Shown one piece after another: positions 38,010-48,445 of a stretch of 64,000 nt of DNA (position 1 is its first letter; each line of letters opens with the position of its first letter). Under the pieces are notes generated by a model. That model saw only the letters and a program-made list of their open reading frames with translations. It was not told the DNA's origin and did not search any database. A program made the position numbers and the translations under genes. This DNA comes from Odontocerum albicorne (taxonomy: Eukaryota > Arthropoda > Insecta > Trichoptera > Odontoceridae). The stretch covers positions 22,541,159-22,605,158 of the forward strand of contig OX463845.1 of the NCBI GenBank assembly GCA_949825065.1, written 5' to 3'.

Positions 38010-38165
38010 CCGATCAATCAGAAAAAAATAAAAAAGTCGTAAGCGAGATCCAGACTAACACACTTTTTAAAACAATCGGGTACCAAAGGGAATCGAATCC
38101 GCATTACCGAGTTGAAAGAAAGAAGTCTTAACAACTATGCCACGGAGATCGTACAAAATTAATTT
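38010..38165 (-). repeat. tRNA-derived SINE, family A
   Basis: The minus strand shows TGGCATAGTTGTTAAG (box A), GGATTCGATTCCC (box B) about 35 nt on, and a body with GGTACCCGATTGTTTTAAAA. It lies 60 bp beyond the mariner's right end. Confidence 0.65.
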
Positions 38166-38869
38166 GATTAATTGGAAATAAATATTTTTGTATTCAAGAT
38201 GGGACGACTGTGATATAAAAAGGAATACAACATGTGATGCCTATCTAGGATTTTCCCCACATCATTTCCCAACTTCAAGCATCGGTTGATCCATGATGTA
38301 TCTCAGTTTTAATATTGACGACTTTAATTTTGATCTTGAGATGAGCTTTCGATTGGCTTAAGATTTTTGATGCATATCGATCCATTCGTTCCATTCGTTT
38401 TGGTATAATTTCGATCAAATTAATACGTTGTCTCCTGTGACATTTTTTGGTCTCTTTGTTTTACAGTTTCACTTGTTGATAATCTATCAGTGCGTTCTGT
38501 ACTCGAGCATAACTATCTGATGTACAAACTATTTAGTTTTTTCCCGTTATGATTTTTAGACGCTTTTTAATGATTTTGTGTCACTCCAAATGGACGACTT
38601 ATCGACCATAGACCATTTGTTATCCATAAAATTCCCACAAAATTCTCAAAGATTATTAAATAATTTTAAAACGATGACTGTAATTTATTCTACTGCTTTT
38701 TGTATCTTCATGTTAGTTTAAGATAAAGTTGTATTATTTGTCAATAATTTTAAGTACTTGTATAACCTGTCACATGTTCATTTGTATATAAAGACACTGT
38801 TGTGTCGTTAATTAAATAAATAAATTTGTTTATATTCTCACGAAAGACTCAAGATCTTCCTATACCGAA
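38166..38869. other. AT-rich spacer, nothing recognised
   Basis: No supported feature. Confidence 0.5.
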
Positions 38870-38930
38870 ACCACTGAGCAGAAGACAGGCGGGTTACCAA
38901 CTGGATCACAGAAGTTAATTACGTCTCATA
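38870..38930 (-). repeat. SINE family A head fragment
   Basis: The minus strand carries GTGATCCAGTTGGTAACCCG then CCTGTCTTCTGCTCAGTGG, the box A part of family A. Box B is not recognisable. Confidence 0.4.
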
Positions 38931-39120
38931 GATGCACTAAAAATATATTTAAGATTCTTATAAAAAGCTGCTTTTTTCGGTTTACAAAAACGAGGGTGAA
39001 ACCATGTAGATGCATATTACTCGTATATACTGTTATAGTTCGAATAAATCCAACAATAAGTCTACTAAGGATAAAGTATTTCATTTGAAGATTGCACTCT
39101 GAATTAAATAATTAAATAAA

Positions 39121-39760
<640 letters not shown>

Positions 39761-40285
39761 TGAATTTTATTTCAATTTCAGTGGTTTACTAACAATACCA
39801 CGGATGTTAATGATTGCTGTTGTTTTATTTATTTTAAGTAAAAATAAAAAGTCACATTGAACAACAGTCTTTTTTTATTGTCTCTTAATTCAATACATTT
39901 ACGTCTGATATAATGTTAGAGTACCGACGATAACATACTCGTAAGTCTGTGATCAAATTGAACTAAAAACATAATTATGCCAATGTGACTCAAATAATGC
40001 AAAACATTGACATTTGTCATAATGTCAATACACCGAATGAAAACAGAGCAATATTATTACGTGTTAATGATGTACCTCATTGTTTCGGATACGATCAGCT
40101 GTGACATTATTTGATATTTTCGCATTGTCTTTTTTATGCGACTTATTTAATACTTCTAAGTACAGGTTGTATTTATATGCAAAGTATGTTGGATTGTTAA
40201 TGTGATACATTTTTGAGCGTTGCGTAGAATATGTGAAAAAACAATGTATGACAAAAAAAAGGATTGCGGACATTAAAAAAATCTG
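39761..40285. other. AT-rich spacer, nothing recognised
   Basis: No supported feature. Confidence 0.5.
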
Positions 40286-40289
40286 ATCA

Positions 40290-40790
40290 CTTATGAAGGT
40301 GCAAGTCTTACAGGAACAAGTAACTGGTTTAAGTGTCTAACGGTATGGACAGTAAAGGACGACATGAAGAAGGAAGAACGATATACTGGAAATAGAGGTA
40401 TAGAGGTAATTAATGAACGGTATAGAGGTAATTCCTGCTTAAAATCGAAAGAAATCAGAACAAACAAGTAAAACAAATAAAATAATGAATTATAAATGGC
40501 GAATAACGAAACGAAAAGAAAACACAGAAAAAGTTATTTTTTATGATCACTAATAACGAGAAAAGGGAAGGAGTAGGGAAACGAAAAATAGAATGAGGAA
40601 TATACATACCATGTCATTGAAGACATACTATGTCATTGGTGAGATATGATAAAGATTGAAACAAACCAATGAAGGCGCTAGTCTTACTGCAGCTGGTATC
40701 TGGTTCCAGAGACTAACTGCATGGACAGTAAATATATTAACTGGAAATGGTAAGAGGTAATAATATCTGATTGAGTTGAACACAGGTCCA
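40290..40790. repeat. Two related segments 350-400 bp apart
   Basis: 40295-40365 and 40670-40735 are alike: ATGAAGG(T/C)GC(A/T)AGTCTTAC, then GTAACTGGTTTAAGTG versus GTATCTGGTTCCAGAG, then CTAAC(G/T)G(T/C)ATGGACAGTAAA. They probably derive from one dispersed repeat or a LINE body. The class is unknown. Confidence 0.45.
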
Positions 40791-40799
40791 TGATGATAC

Positions 40800-41055
40800 G
40801 AGTATGTGGGAGGTTTGTTAATATTTAATCAATGTTTCGGCTACGTAGAAAGAAAGGATGATGAAAGATTTGTAAAAATAATCCATTTAACTATAAAATG
40901 TACGAGAAGAGTGAAAAGTCTTTATAATAGAAGAGTATGCATAACGAAGGGTATGGGCGTGGTAGAAGGGAAATATGTGTATCAGGATCGAATGAAGTGG
41001 AAATATATTAACTCTGTCTACCCCAATAGGGACATGGCGTGATGGTAATGATGAT
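40800..41055 (+). pseudogene. LINE family B C-terminal tail
   Basis: In a 78-codon frame FGYVERKDDERFVKIIHLT corresponds to WFGHVERMxDERxVKKIY, and INSVYPNRDMA ends the family B protein. The 3' end ATGGCGTGATGGTAATGATG matches the family B end at 9286. A 40-codon part upstream is degenerate. Confidence 0.65.
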
Positions 41056-42040
41056 AAAATATTTTAATCAGTTCTGTTAATATTAACTTTTGAAATCTAA
41101 AGCGACCTTCCGATAAATCTTCGTTTGTCTTAAATTTTCTTCTGTTCTCTGAATGTCTTGAATATTTACGAGTATTATATAGTATTTGTTCATGTTTCTC
41201 TAGTCAACCAATCTCAGTTCGAACTGTATGTATATATTAAACGGAGTATCTGCCCAGCGCCGACTTAATTGGTTAACAGAATTTACTAATTCAATGACTT
41301 TTCTTTTCAATTTTCAGTGTATAATGTTAAGTTAAAAATATCTACTTTCACAGTCTTTGATTTCTCCTTATCATTATGTCTCATCATAAATAGTCTTCTG
41401 TTTTCATACTTCTAGCCTTTCCTCACTTATTTTTTTTCAACAAAGTATGTATACTCAATTACTTAGTATTATTCAATTTGGATTCAATGCAATGCGCTAT
41501 GTTAAATTATATTAAAAGTTACTTTATATACTGTAGTTGAACTTTAACAATACTTAATAAAAAAATGTAAAACAAACTTTGATTAGACAGACAAAAGTAA
41601 AAACAATAAAAATATGTCAAATCACAATGTAAAATCAACATACAAAATGCAACCTTATGTGTATAAGTTATTCCTTAATAAAAACACTTAATTATATGTA
41701 GTGAAGGTAAATACTAGAACGCAATAATGTGTTCAAATAAACACAGCGATTATAGAACTAAACATCACGTATATACCATATTTTAAACTACCGTGTGTTT
41801 TACTTCATTAATCAACCTGTTTTTATATGGTCCACAAAAGGACAAATAGTTAATGTCCAGACTTAACAGCCGCCATCGTCTAAGACAGGAAATGCCGAAG
41901 TAAAAGCATCTTATTAATTGCAGTAATTTACGTTATATGAACTATGGCCATCCTGGTTCACATGGTAAAGTACTTACTTGTACTTAACCAATTAGATTTT
42001 CGGTATCATTGTTAATTTCTGAAAAATAAATACATTACTA
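41056..42040. other. AT-rich spacer, nothing recognised
   Basis: No supported feature. Confidence 0.5.
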
Positions 42041-42048
42041 TTAGACTG

Positions 42049-42300
42049 TTGTATAGAATGACACACAAGTCGCACTTCAATGCTCCTATTCAAGGCGTGG
42101 TTTTAATTCTTGCACCAACTGAATTGTATACTCGTACGGAAAGAGATGCAAATCACTTCGTTGCAGTGTCGTTCGAGACATTCCTAGTTGAGCTGAACGA
42201 CCTCTGGTTGAAGTTGCTTGATCATCAGCGACACTCTTTTACCCTTCAAATAATCTAACTAGTGCGGATAATACGCGATCTTCCGGTTAAAGGTAAGTCA
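42049..42300. other. Unexplained less AT-rich segment with a donor-like site
   Basis: A 69-codon plus-strand ORF (42049-42258) lacks any recognisable domain. About 35 bp past its stop lies AAAGGTAAGTC, an excellent match to a splice donor. It could be the end of an exon on the plus strand or part of an old mobile element. I see no matching acceptor or conserved protein. Confidence 0.2.
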
Positions 42301-42519
42301 ACTGTACTGATTCCTGCTTTCGAATGAATCTCCTAATTATCGATCTTTCAGGACAATCTCCACCAGTAAAAAGAACGCTAATATGCGTGTTGTTTTCGAA
42401 TAATTTACATCTGTTTTTTTTTTCAAATATAGTTCGACTTCTTTAGTTTACTTCTCTGTTGTTGAATTCTCCATAATAAAACTTAAGGATACCTTTTGAA
42501 TTGTCTTTAAAACAATTAA

Positions 42520-42532
42520 CACGTTGAACGCC
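42520..42532 (+). repeat. piggyBac left terminal inverted repeat
   Basis: CACGTTGAACGCC, preceded by TTAA, is identical to the reverse complement of the right end. Confidence 0.95.
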
Positions 42533-42665
42533 ATTGTAAAAATGACAAAAACACATTTTTTTGTTTATGAAAAAGAATCCTTTAATGACATCAGTGAACA
42601 TTAAAACATATTTCTTTTTTAATTTGGGATTGAAATTTTCCAGGAAAATAAAGAAAATTCACTCC

Positions 42666-42679
42666 GGTCACCAATGACC
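42666..42679. promoter_or_regulatory. piggyBac left subterminal palindrome
   Basis: GGTCACCAATGACC, followed by ACCGTGGCGC. It shares the form GGTCA-N4-TGACC plus a GGCG-rich flank with two copies at the right end. It may be a transposase binding site. Confidence 0.6.
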
Positions 42680-42907
42680 ACCGTGGCGCTGTGGGACAAA
42701 AAACACATTTTTTATTTGCGCACGCCGCGAGGTCATGATACCGGTCACTCATCTCGACAGTGTACTTTTGTCATTGCGCGAGTAAGCAGTGTCGTTTGTT
42801 GCGCGCTGCGTTACCGGATTTTATTTTGCTTCTAATTTAATTTCAAGAATTATTTCTTTAAATTTTATGTTTTTTCTTACTAAATTATTTTTTATTGACC
42901 GTTTAAT

Positions 42908-44635
42908 ATGGAAACAAATAAAAATTTGAGTGGAGACAATGATTTTCAAGAAATACAAGTAATTATGGACGATTACATGTTTTCTCAAGAAGATCTAAAT
43001 GCAATTGATAGTATCGGAAAAGAAATTATTGGCTCGGATGGTGAATGTGATGAGCAATTAAGGTTTGCAAGAAAACGAAGGCGCTTTACGATTAATTCTG
43101 ATAGCGAAAGTGATGGAGAACAACACAATATATCAAATGTGACGAATGCGGGATCGCAATGGTTTGATCCAATGAATCGGCAAAAAAACATCATTCCGTT
43201 TACGGAAATATCGGGAGTAAAGTTTCCTTACAATCGATCGCTAGCCCAAAGTGAACCAAAAGACTTTTATGAATTATTGATTCCTGACGAATTGTTCGAC
43301 AAAATTGTTGTAGAAACAAATTTATTTGCCGCACAATCGATTGCAAAAGGTAAGAAAAAGTGTTCACGGTCACATAAATGGAAACCAACTGACAGACAGG
43401 AAATGAAAAAATTTTTTGGGCTGGTTTTATATATGGGTCTAGTACGTCTACCAAAACTATATTATTATTGGAGTAAAGATAAAATAATGGGACAAAGTTT
43501 TCCTCCCACAGTGATGAGCAGAAACAGGTTTGAATTGATATTACAGTATCTGCATTTTTCTAATAATGAAAGCATAGACCCTTGTGATCGAATTGGCAAA
43601 ATACGAGAATTGGTTAACGAGTTAAATGATAATTTTAAAAAATACTACACACCTAATGAGTATTTATGTGTAGATGAAAGTATGATACCTTTTAGAGGAA
43701 GATTAATAATTTTACAATTTAACAAACAAAAGAGACACAAATATGGAATTAAAGTATTTAAAGTCTGCACAATACCTGGATATACTTACAAGCTACAAAT
43801 TTATTGTGGAAAAAATACAGAAACAACGAATAATTCACCTACACATATTGTTTTGTCTCTTTGTGAAGATTTATTGAACAAAGGTCACAGCATTGCAACG
43901 GATAACTGGTATACCAGTCTGCAACTAGCACACGAATTGCTAAAAAATGACACACATTTATTTGGTACAGTTCGAAAAAATAGAAGAGGCTTGCCAAAAG
44001 ATGTTATAGACAAAAAGCTTCGACGTGGCGAATTTATTGCCCAGGAAAACGAAGATGGTGTACTGGTCTTAAAATGGAAAGACAAGAGAGATGTTTTAAT
44101 GTTATCTACGAAGCATTCAGCAGATTTTGCTACTATCACTAAAAAAGGGAAATCTGTAACAAAGCCAAAGGTGGTTTTTGATTACAACAAAGCCAAAGCT
44201 GCTGTAGATATGAGCGATCAAATGACCTCCTATTCATCGCCACTTCGAAAGACTGTAAAGTGGTATCGAAAATTAGCCATGGAACTAATTTTGAATACAG
44301 CAGTGGTAAATGCATTTATAATGCATCGTGAAGTTACGAAAAAAAATATATCGATAGTAGAATTTAGAAAATTACTAGTTGAGCATCTCACTTCTTATGA
44401 AAGAAACGTAGTTGACAAAAGACCAAAAAGACTAAAACACGAATTAAAAATAAAAGAAGGAAAAGTGAGTTTAACAAGACGCTTTTGTGTCAGTTGTTAT
44501 AAGGAAAGTGCAAAAAAATGGGGCAGTAAACTTGCAAAAAATAAATGTCTGAAAGTTAGCACCTATTGTAACCAATGTGTGAACAAACCACATTTCTGTT
44601 TGCGTTGCTTTAATAAGGAGCATAGATACATATAA
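42908..44635 (+). CDS. piggyBac transposase, 575 aa, intact
   Basis: This is a cut-and-paste transposase of the DDE_Tnp_1_7 type, acting in the nucleus at TTAA sites. An acidic N-terminus (residues 20-75, with an RKRRRF basic patch at 55-60) precedes the catalytic core. The three catalytic aspartates are visible: D256 in CVDESMIPF, D332 in ATDNWYTS and D434 in AVDMSDQM. The C-terminal cysteine-rich domain has C527-x2-C530, C547, C554-x2-C557, C564-x2-C567 and H572, as in piggyBac proteins that bind their end repeats. The length fits autonomous members (about 560-600 aa). ATG at 42908 is the first in the ORF. There are no stops or frameshifts. An AATAAA signal lies at 44859. Confidence 0.95.
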   Translation: METNKNLSGDNDFQEIQVIMDDYMFSQEDLNAIDSIGKEIIGSDGECDEQLRFARKRRRFTINSDSESDGEQHNISNVTNAGSQWFDPMNRQKNIIPFTEISGVKFPYNRSLAQSEPKDFYELLIPDELFDKIVVETNLFAAQSIAKGKKKCSRSHKWKPTDRQEMKKFFGLVLYMGLVRLPKLYYYWSKDKIMGQSFPPTVMSRNRFELILQYLHFSNNESIDPCDRIGKIRELVNELNDNFKKYYTPNEYLCVDESMIPFRGRLIILQFNKQKRHKYGIKVFKVCTIPGYTYKLQIYCGKNTETTNNSPTHIVLSLCEDLLNKGHSIATDNWYTSLQLAHELLKNDTHLFGTVRKNRRGLPKDVIDKKLRRGEFIAQENEDGVLVLKWKDKRDVLMLSTKHSADFATITKKGKSVTKPKVVFDYNKAKAAVDMSDQMTSYSSPLRKTVKWYRKLAMELILNTAVVNAFIMHREVTKKNISIVEFRKLLVEHLTSYERNVVDKRPKRLKHELKIKEGKVSLTRRFCVSCYKESAKKWGSKLAKNKCLKVSTYCNQCVNKPHFCLRCFNKEHRYI

Positions 44636-44858
44636 ACTACATAAAACTGGATATTACCCTACTTCATTAACATGACGTTTATTTCGAGGATGTTTTTTAC
44701 AAATATGGTTTTTACAAGATTTGTTACATACATAATATTTTCATATTTACATTTTTTATGATTATTTTTCTTGTTTTTTAATATAAACAATACTATCACA
44801 TTTTAGAGATAGTAAAAAGTATACATTTATAGTTAATTTTATAATTCATTTAAGTTGT

Positions 44859-44864
44859 AATAAA
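44859..44864 (+). terminator. Likely polyadenylation signal of the piggyBac transposase
   Basis: AATAAA lies 224 bp after the stop codon and still inside the element. This is the expected place for transcript 3' end formation. Confidence 0.5.
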
Positions 44865-45048
44865 AGTTGACATTGAGAGATTTCACTGTTTTTATTTTTC
44901 CTCTCAAAAATTGAGAAAGCACTATAATATCCAAGTCCCGCGTGAGAGTATTGTTGTTGAGCGCCGCTCCGGTCATTCTAGTACTACAAATGTATGCGAA
45001 AATCACGCGCTGGCGCTCAAATGCTTTTTAAACACATCTCTAAGGTGA

Positions 45049-45105
45049 GGTCACGGGTGACCTACGCGGCGCAATGATCAGGACATTATGAGGTCATCGG
45101 TGACC
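45049..45105. promoter_or_regulatory. piggyBac right subterminal palindromes (two copies)
   Basis: GGTCACGGGTGACC (45049-45062) and GGTCATCGGTGACC (45092-45105) are each preceded by A and followed by TAC(G/A)CGGCG. They are spaced 43 bp apart, and the second one leads straight into the terminal repeat. Confidence 0.7.
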
Positions 45106-45110
45106 TACAC

Positions 45111-45123
45111 GGCGTTCAACGTG
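45111..45123 (-). repeat. piggyBac right terminal inverted repeat
   Basis: GGCGTTCAACGTG, followed by TTAA, is the perfect inverse of the left end. Confidence 0.95.
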
Positions 45124-45224
45124 TTAACAATTTTTTTTTGAAACTGGAGTGCGACTGATGGGCTACCGTGTACATACTATTATGTTATAAGCATTCTGTA
45201 AGAGAAACAATAGCCCAAGAGGTG

Positions 45225-45665
45225 TTTTAAGTTTTAAAATATCTTTTTGAAAAATCTTTACTGGAACCGCTTAAGTGATGGTTCATAACGGCGTATTTGT
45301 ACCAACATTGAGGTATGGAATAGCCGACTAGATGTGGTAGAAAATAATATATGGTGTGTCGATGTATGACAGAATAAAAAATGTAATTATTAAAGACGAA
45401 TGAGTTAAAAACTTTTGTATTAAGAAGGCTAAACAATAGCACGTTGGTTTGGAAATGTTGAAAGAACGACTAAACTAATTCGCAATGCAAGCATAAGTAA
45501 GAGCCATTGTTAAGGACAACCGAGAGAAGTATGAAATAAAAGGAACTATATAAGAAGATGTATGGATGTGGAGGATGTGAAGGGAATATGGTATGTTAAG
45601 AAAGGTTGGCGCTTTGTCCACTCTGCCTACCCTTACATGGAAATGACTTGATGGTATACCTATAC
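45225..45665 (+). pseudogene. LINE family B C-terminal fragment
   Basis: FVPTLRYGIAD near 45298 (family VPTLMYGSETW) is followed by IYGVSMYDRIKNVIIKDE near 45350. The typical 3' end has TTGGCGCTTTGTCC, CTGCCTACCC and ATGACTTGATGG. It begins 100 bp beyond the piggyBac right end. Stops are frequent. Confidence 0.65.
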
Positions 45666-46696
45666 ATATGTATACCGGAAAAACATGAGAATTTAATAAA
45701 ACTGTGAACAACTATCTAGGGCCATAAGATTTCTCCCCCATTTCCAAACATGAACAAAATATCACTCATCAAACAGATCGGGGGTCGAAGGAGAACAGGC
45801 GTAAATTACCGGATGCCTTAAAAATTAATATTTTGGATCAAAAATAAAAAAAGGCAAAAAAAATCAAGTAAAAGTATATATGTACAAAAAGGGAGGAAAA
45901 CTGTTGCAAATCGAGTAGGCAAGTTAAATTTTCATTATGGCAACACTCTTCACGCATATTATGGCTAATATTAATTCATATTGTCTATGGGCGAGTAACA
46001 TTTGACAGTTTTTTCAAATCGTATTTTTTTGTCAAATTGCATTATAAATATATTGATGGAGTTGAAGATTTAATCAAAACTCTTTAATGTTTTCTAGGAA
46101 TATCGGCTCAACGAAACAACACCATTTTTACAAAACCTAACATGGAGATGTTTCTAATAAAATGCTTCAGTTCATCAATCCTTTTAATTAATTAAGTATG
46201 TGTGCTATTTTTATTACAGCATGTGAGACTTTCAAAGCCTCGTATTAATTATTGACCTTAAGAGAAGTTCCCTTTTCAATTTAAGAGGAATATTTTGAAC
46301 TCTGGGGATAACATCATTTAGATTTTGGGTAATATCAAAAAATGTTCTCCGATCCCTGAATTAGAGAGTAGAAATTTTAATTAATGAGACTCGATAAATA
46401 TTTTAATTGAAAATCGAAACATTATAAGATCAACGACAACTTAATAAAACAAAAACTAAAATAGATTCATCACCTCCCACGCCGTTAATGGATTTGAATT
46501 GAGTTTTTTGACTCATACCGTGCCTCTCAGTTAAAATGAAAAACTCGAACTTTTTTATTTTACGCTATATTATAACGGGAAAACCACTAGAATTAAATGT
46601 AAAACTTTGAAGACGTATACAATTAGTCCGCGAAAGGAAGTGTATAACTAAACCTTAGTAAAAGATTGCAAATGATTGACGGAATATAATAGATTT
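45666..46696. other. AT-rich spacer, nothing recognised
   Basis: No supported feature. Confidence 0.5.
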
Positions 46697-46862
46697 AAAA
46701 CTACTTAACATACTTGTATTAGATCAAGCCTATCTGGTGCATAGGGCAATATAATATATTGTAATTGGCGCTCAACTTCAAAACTACTTAACATACTTGT
46801 ATTAGATCAAGCCTATCTGGTGCACAGGGCAATATAATATATTGTAATTGGCGCTCAACTTC
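46697..46862. repeat. Near-identical 83-bp tandem duplication
   Basis: Two head-to-tail units (46697-46779, 46780-46862) differ by a single base (GCATAGGG versus GCACAGGG). This high identity points to a recent duplication, or a collapsed or artificial repeat in the assembly. Confidence 0.95.
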
Positions 46863-47084
46863 AAAAGTATGTAATACGTATTATAGTAAAACTAAAGTTC
46901 TGAAAAATTTAGTAGACAAATTAAAATTATATTTATTTTATATTGTACAAATCAATAAGATTATATAATTTAGTTAATAATTGGAAACATTATTCTGATA
47001 AATTATTAAAACATAAAATAAATTTTAAAATGTACCAGAACAAAAACTTGCAATTGATGAATTTATAGTTAGTTAATCATTACT
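46863..47084. other. AT-rich spacer, nothing recognised
   Basis: Very AT-rich, no feature. Confidence 0.5.
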
Positions 47085-47390
47085 ATCTCGCCTTGTCCAT
47101 ATTAGGATAGGCGGAGAGAACATGTCTCCATTTCATCCTAGCATACATCTTTCGCTTCTGCTACGTATATACATCTCGTCATGTATACTCTCCTATTATA
47201 AAGGCTTTGAACTCTTCTCTCTTATAGAATTTGATTAATTTGGTCATGCCACGTTTTTCTAAGTCTTCTCAAACTTGTCGTACCTTGTATACTACTTATA
47301 TAGAATTTTTTTGATAAATCTTTCATCATTCATGCTTTCTACTTGACCGATTCATGTTAATGCTCCTTTCGTCTACTTAAACACTGAATC
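47085..47390 (-). pseudogene. LINE C-terminal tail, antisense, family B-like
   Basis: The minus strand gives GTTSLRRLRKTWHDQINQI, which fits the GxRxRGRPRKTWxDQI block of family B tails. The 3' end (47090-47120) differs from the other B copies, so it may belong to a sister family. Confidence 0.45.
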
Positions 47391-48145
47391 ATCTTTAAAA
47401 CCACTTTCAGTTCAGAATGCTTCAAAATAATAATATGCGTTTAAAGTGGAATACGAAAAATATAATTTAAAAGTATTAAAGATAAAATGGATTTAAAAAT
47501 AAGGAAATACTAGATTTAACTTTCGATAAAAACTATTTCAAAAACATATCCAGCGTTTTTGTAGTTCATTGCTCTGGTCGCTATATCGGGGATACATCCA
47601 TACTGCATTCCCGGCAGCCATGGTGAGGGGCTGAATAATATATGGGCAGCAAGTGCACGCTGGTAGCTTTCTCCTCTCTGCTCACTCTGAGTGACAGCTT
47701 TGCTCTGCGCTAACTACTATGACTCCAATAATAGAATGGATCAATAGTCAACTTTGGTAATCCGACGTGGTTCGGAAGCATTTAATGTACCTTTTGGTAT
47801 TCGGTGGAATCTCAATAGCTTGTTGTGACAAGAGGTTGTTGTTATGTATTTTTTTAAATAGTTTACCGCTAAACTGAATTCTGTTAACGATTTAGTTAGT
47901 TCATAAAAAATAAGTTTGTCTATCTTTTAAAGTCTTGTTTTCTCCAATTAATAAATTTGGTTTTATTTTGTAATTATTATTGCTTTGCTGACATTTTCGT
48001 GTACATAAAATAAATGATAATATTTTAGTCATAGATAAAATTCAAAAGTTTTTGATAGACTTCTGATTAAGATAACAAAATAACTGATGACAGTCTGGAC
48101 TTGGGGAGCAAATATAATAATAAGATACATAAATTGAAAGTGTTA
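47391..48145. other. Spacer with an unexplained GC-richer patch
   Basis: 47570-47780 is clearly less AT-rich and holds CAGCCATGG and GCTCACTCTGAGTGAC (a short palindrome), but no recognisable protein or repeat end. Confidence 0.4.
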
Positions 48146-48149
48146 CGCG

Positions 48150-48445
48150 ACGACCTCCGTAGCCTAGTTGGTTACATGCATGATAACCACCAGGGGGGTC
48201 TAGGATTCGCTTTTCAGTGGTACAAGCCTGGTAAAAGAGTTCACCTGATAGCAATAGTCGCAAGCACTAGACGTGTGCGAGTGTTGTTGTTGAACTATGT
48301 ACTATGACGAACGGCTAGTTTCGTATCTACTCTAAATTATTATACTAGGACCAATTTTATTTTGTATCCCGGTCGCGACATTCAATATGTCTGCATCGCC
48401 AATTCGAATATTTCGTGGAGTACAATACGAATGAATTAATTAAAA
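48150..48445 (+). repeat. tRNA-derived SINE, family C
   Basis: TAGCCTAGTTGGTTAC fits the box A consensus. About 40 nt later comes a damaged box B (TAGGATTCGC). The body includes GTAAAAGAGTTCACC, GTGCGAGTGTTG and AATATGTCTGCATCGCCAAT, and the tail is ACGAATGAATTAATT. A second copy at 60935-61240 shares head, body and tail order. Confidence 0.7.

Larger units (their letters stand above)
42520..45123 (+). mobile_element. Complete piggyBac element, 2604 bp, with TTAA duplication
   Basis: Perfect 13-bp inverted repeats CACGTTGAACGCC lie at 42520-42532 and, inverted, at 45111-45123. TTAA stands directly outside both (42516-42519, 45124-45127), the piggyBac target. Inside are one intact transposase ORF (42908-44635) and three palindromic subterminal repeats of the form GGTCA-N4-TGACC (42666, 45049 and 45092). 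The lack of damage suggests a young copy. Activity is inferred, not shown. Confidence 0.95.
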
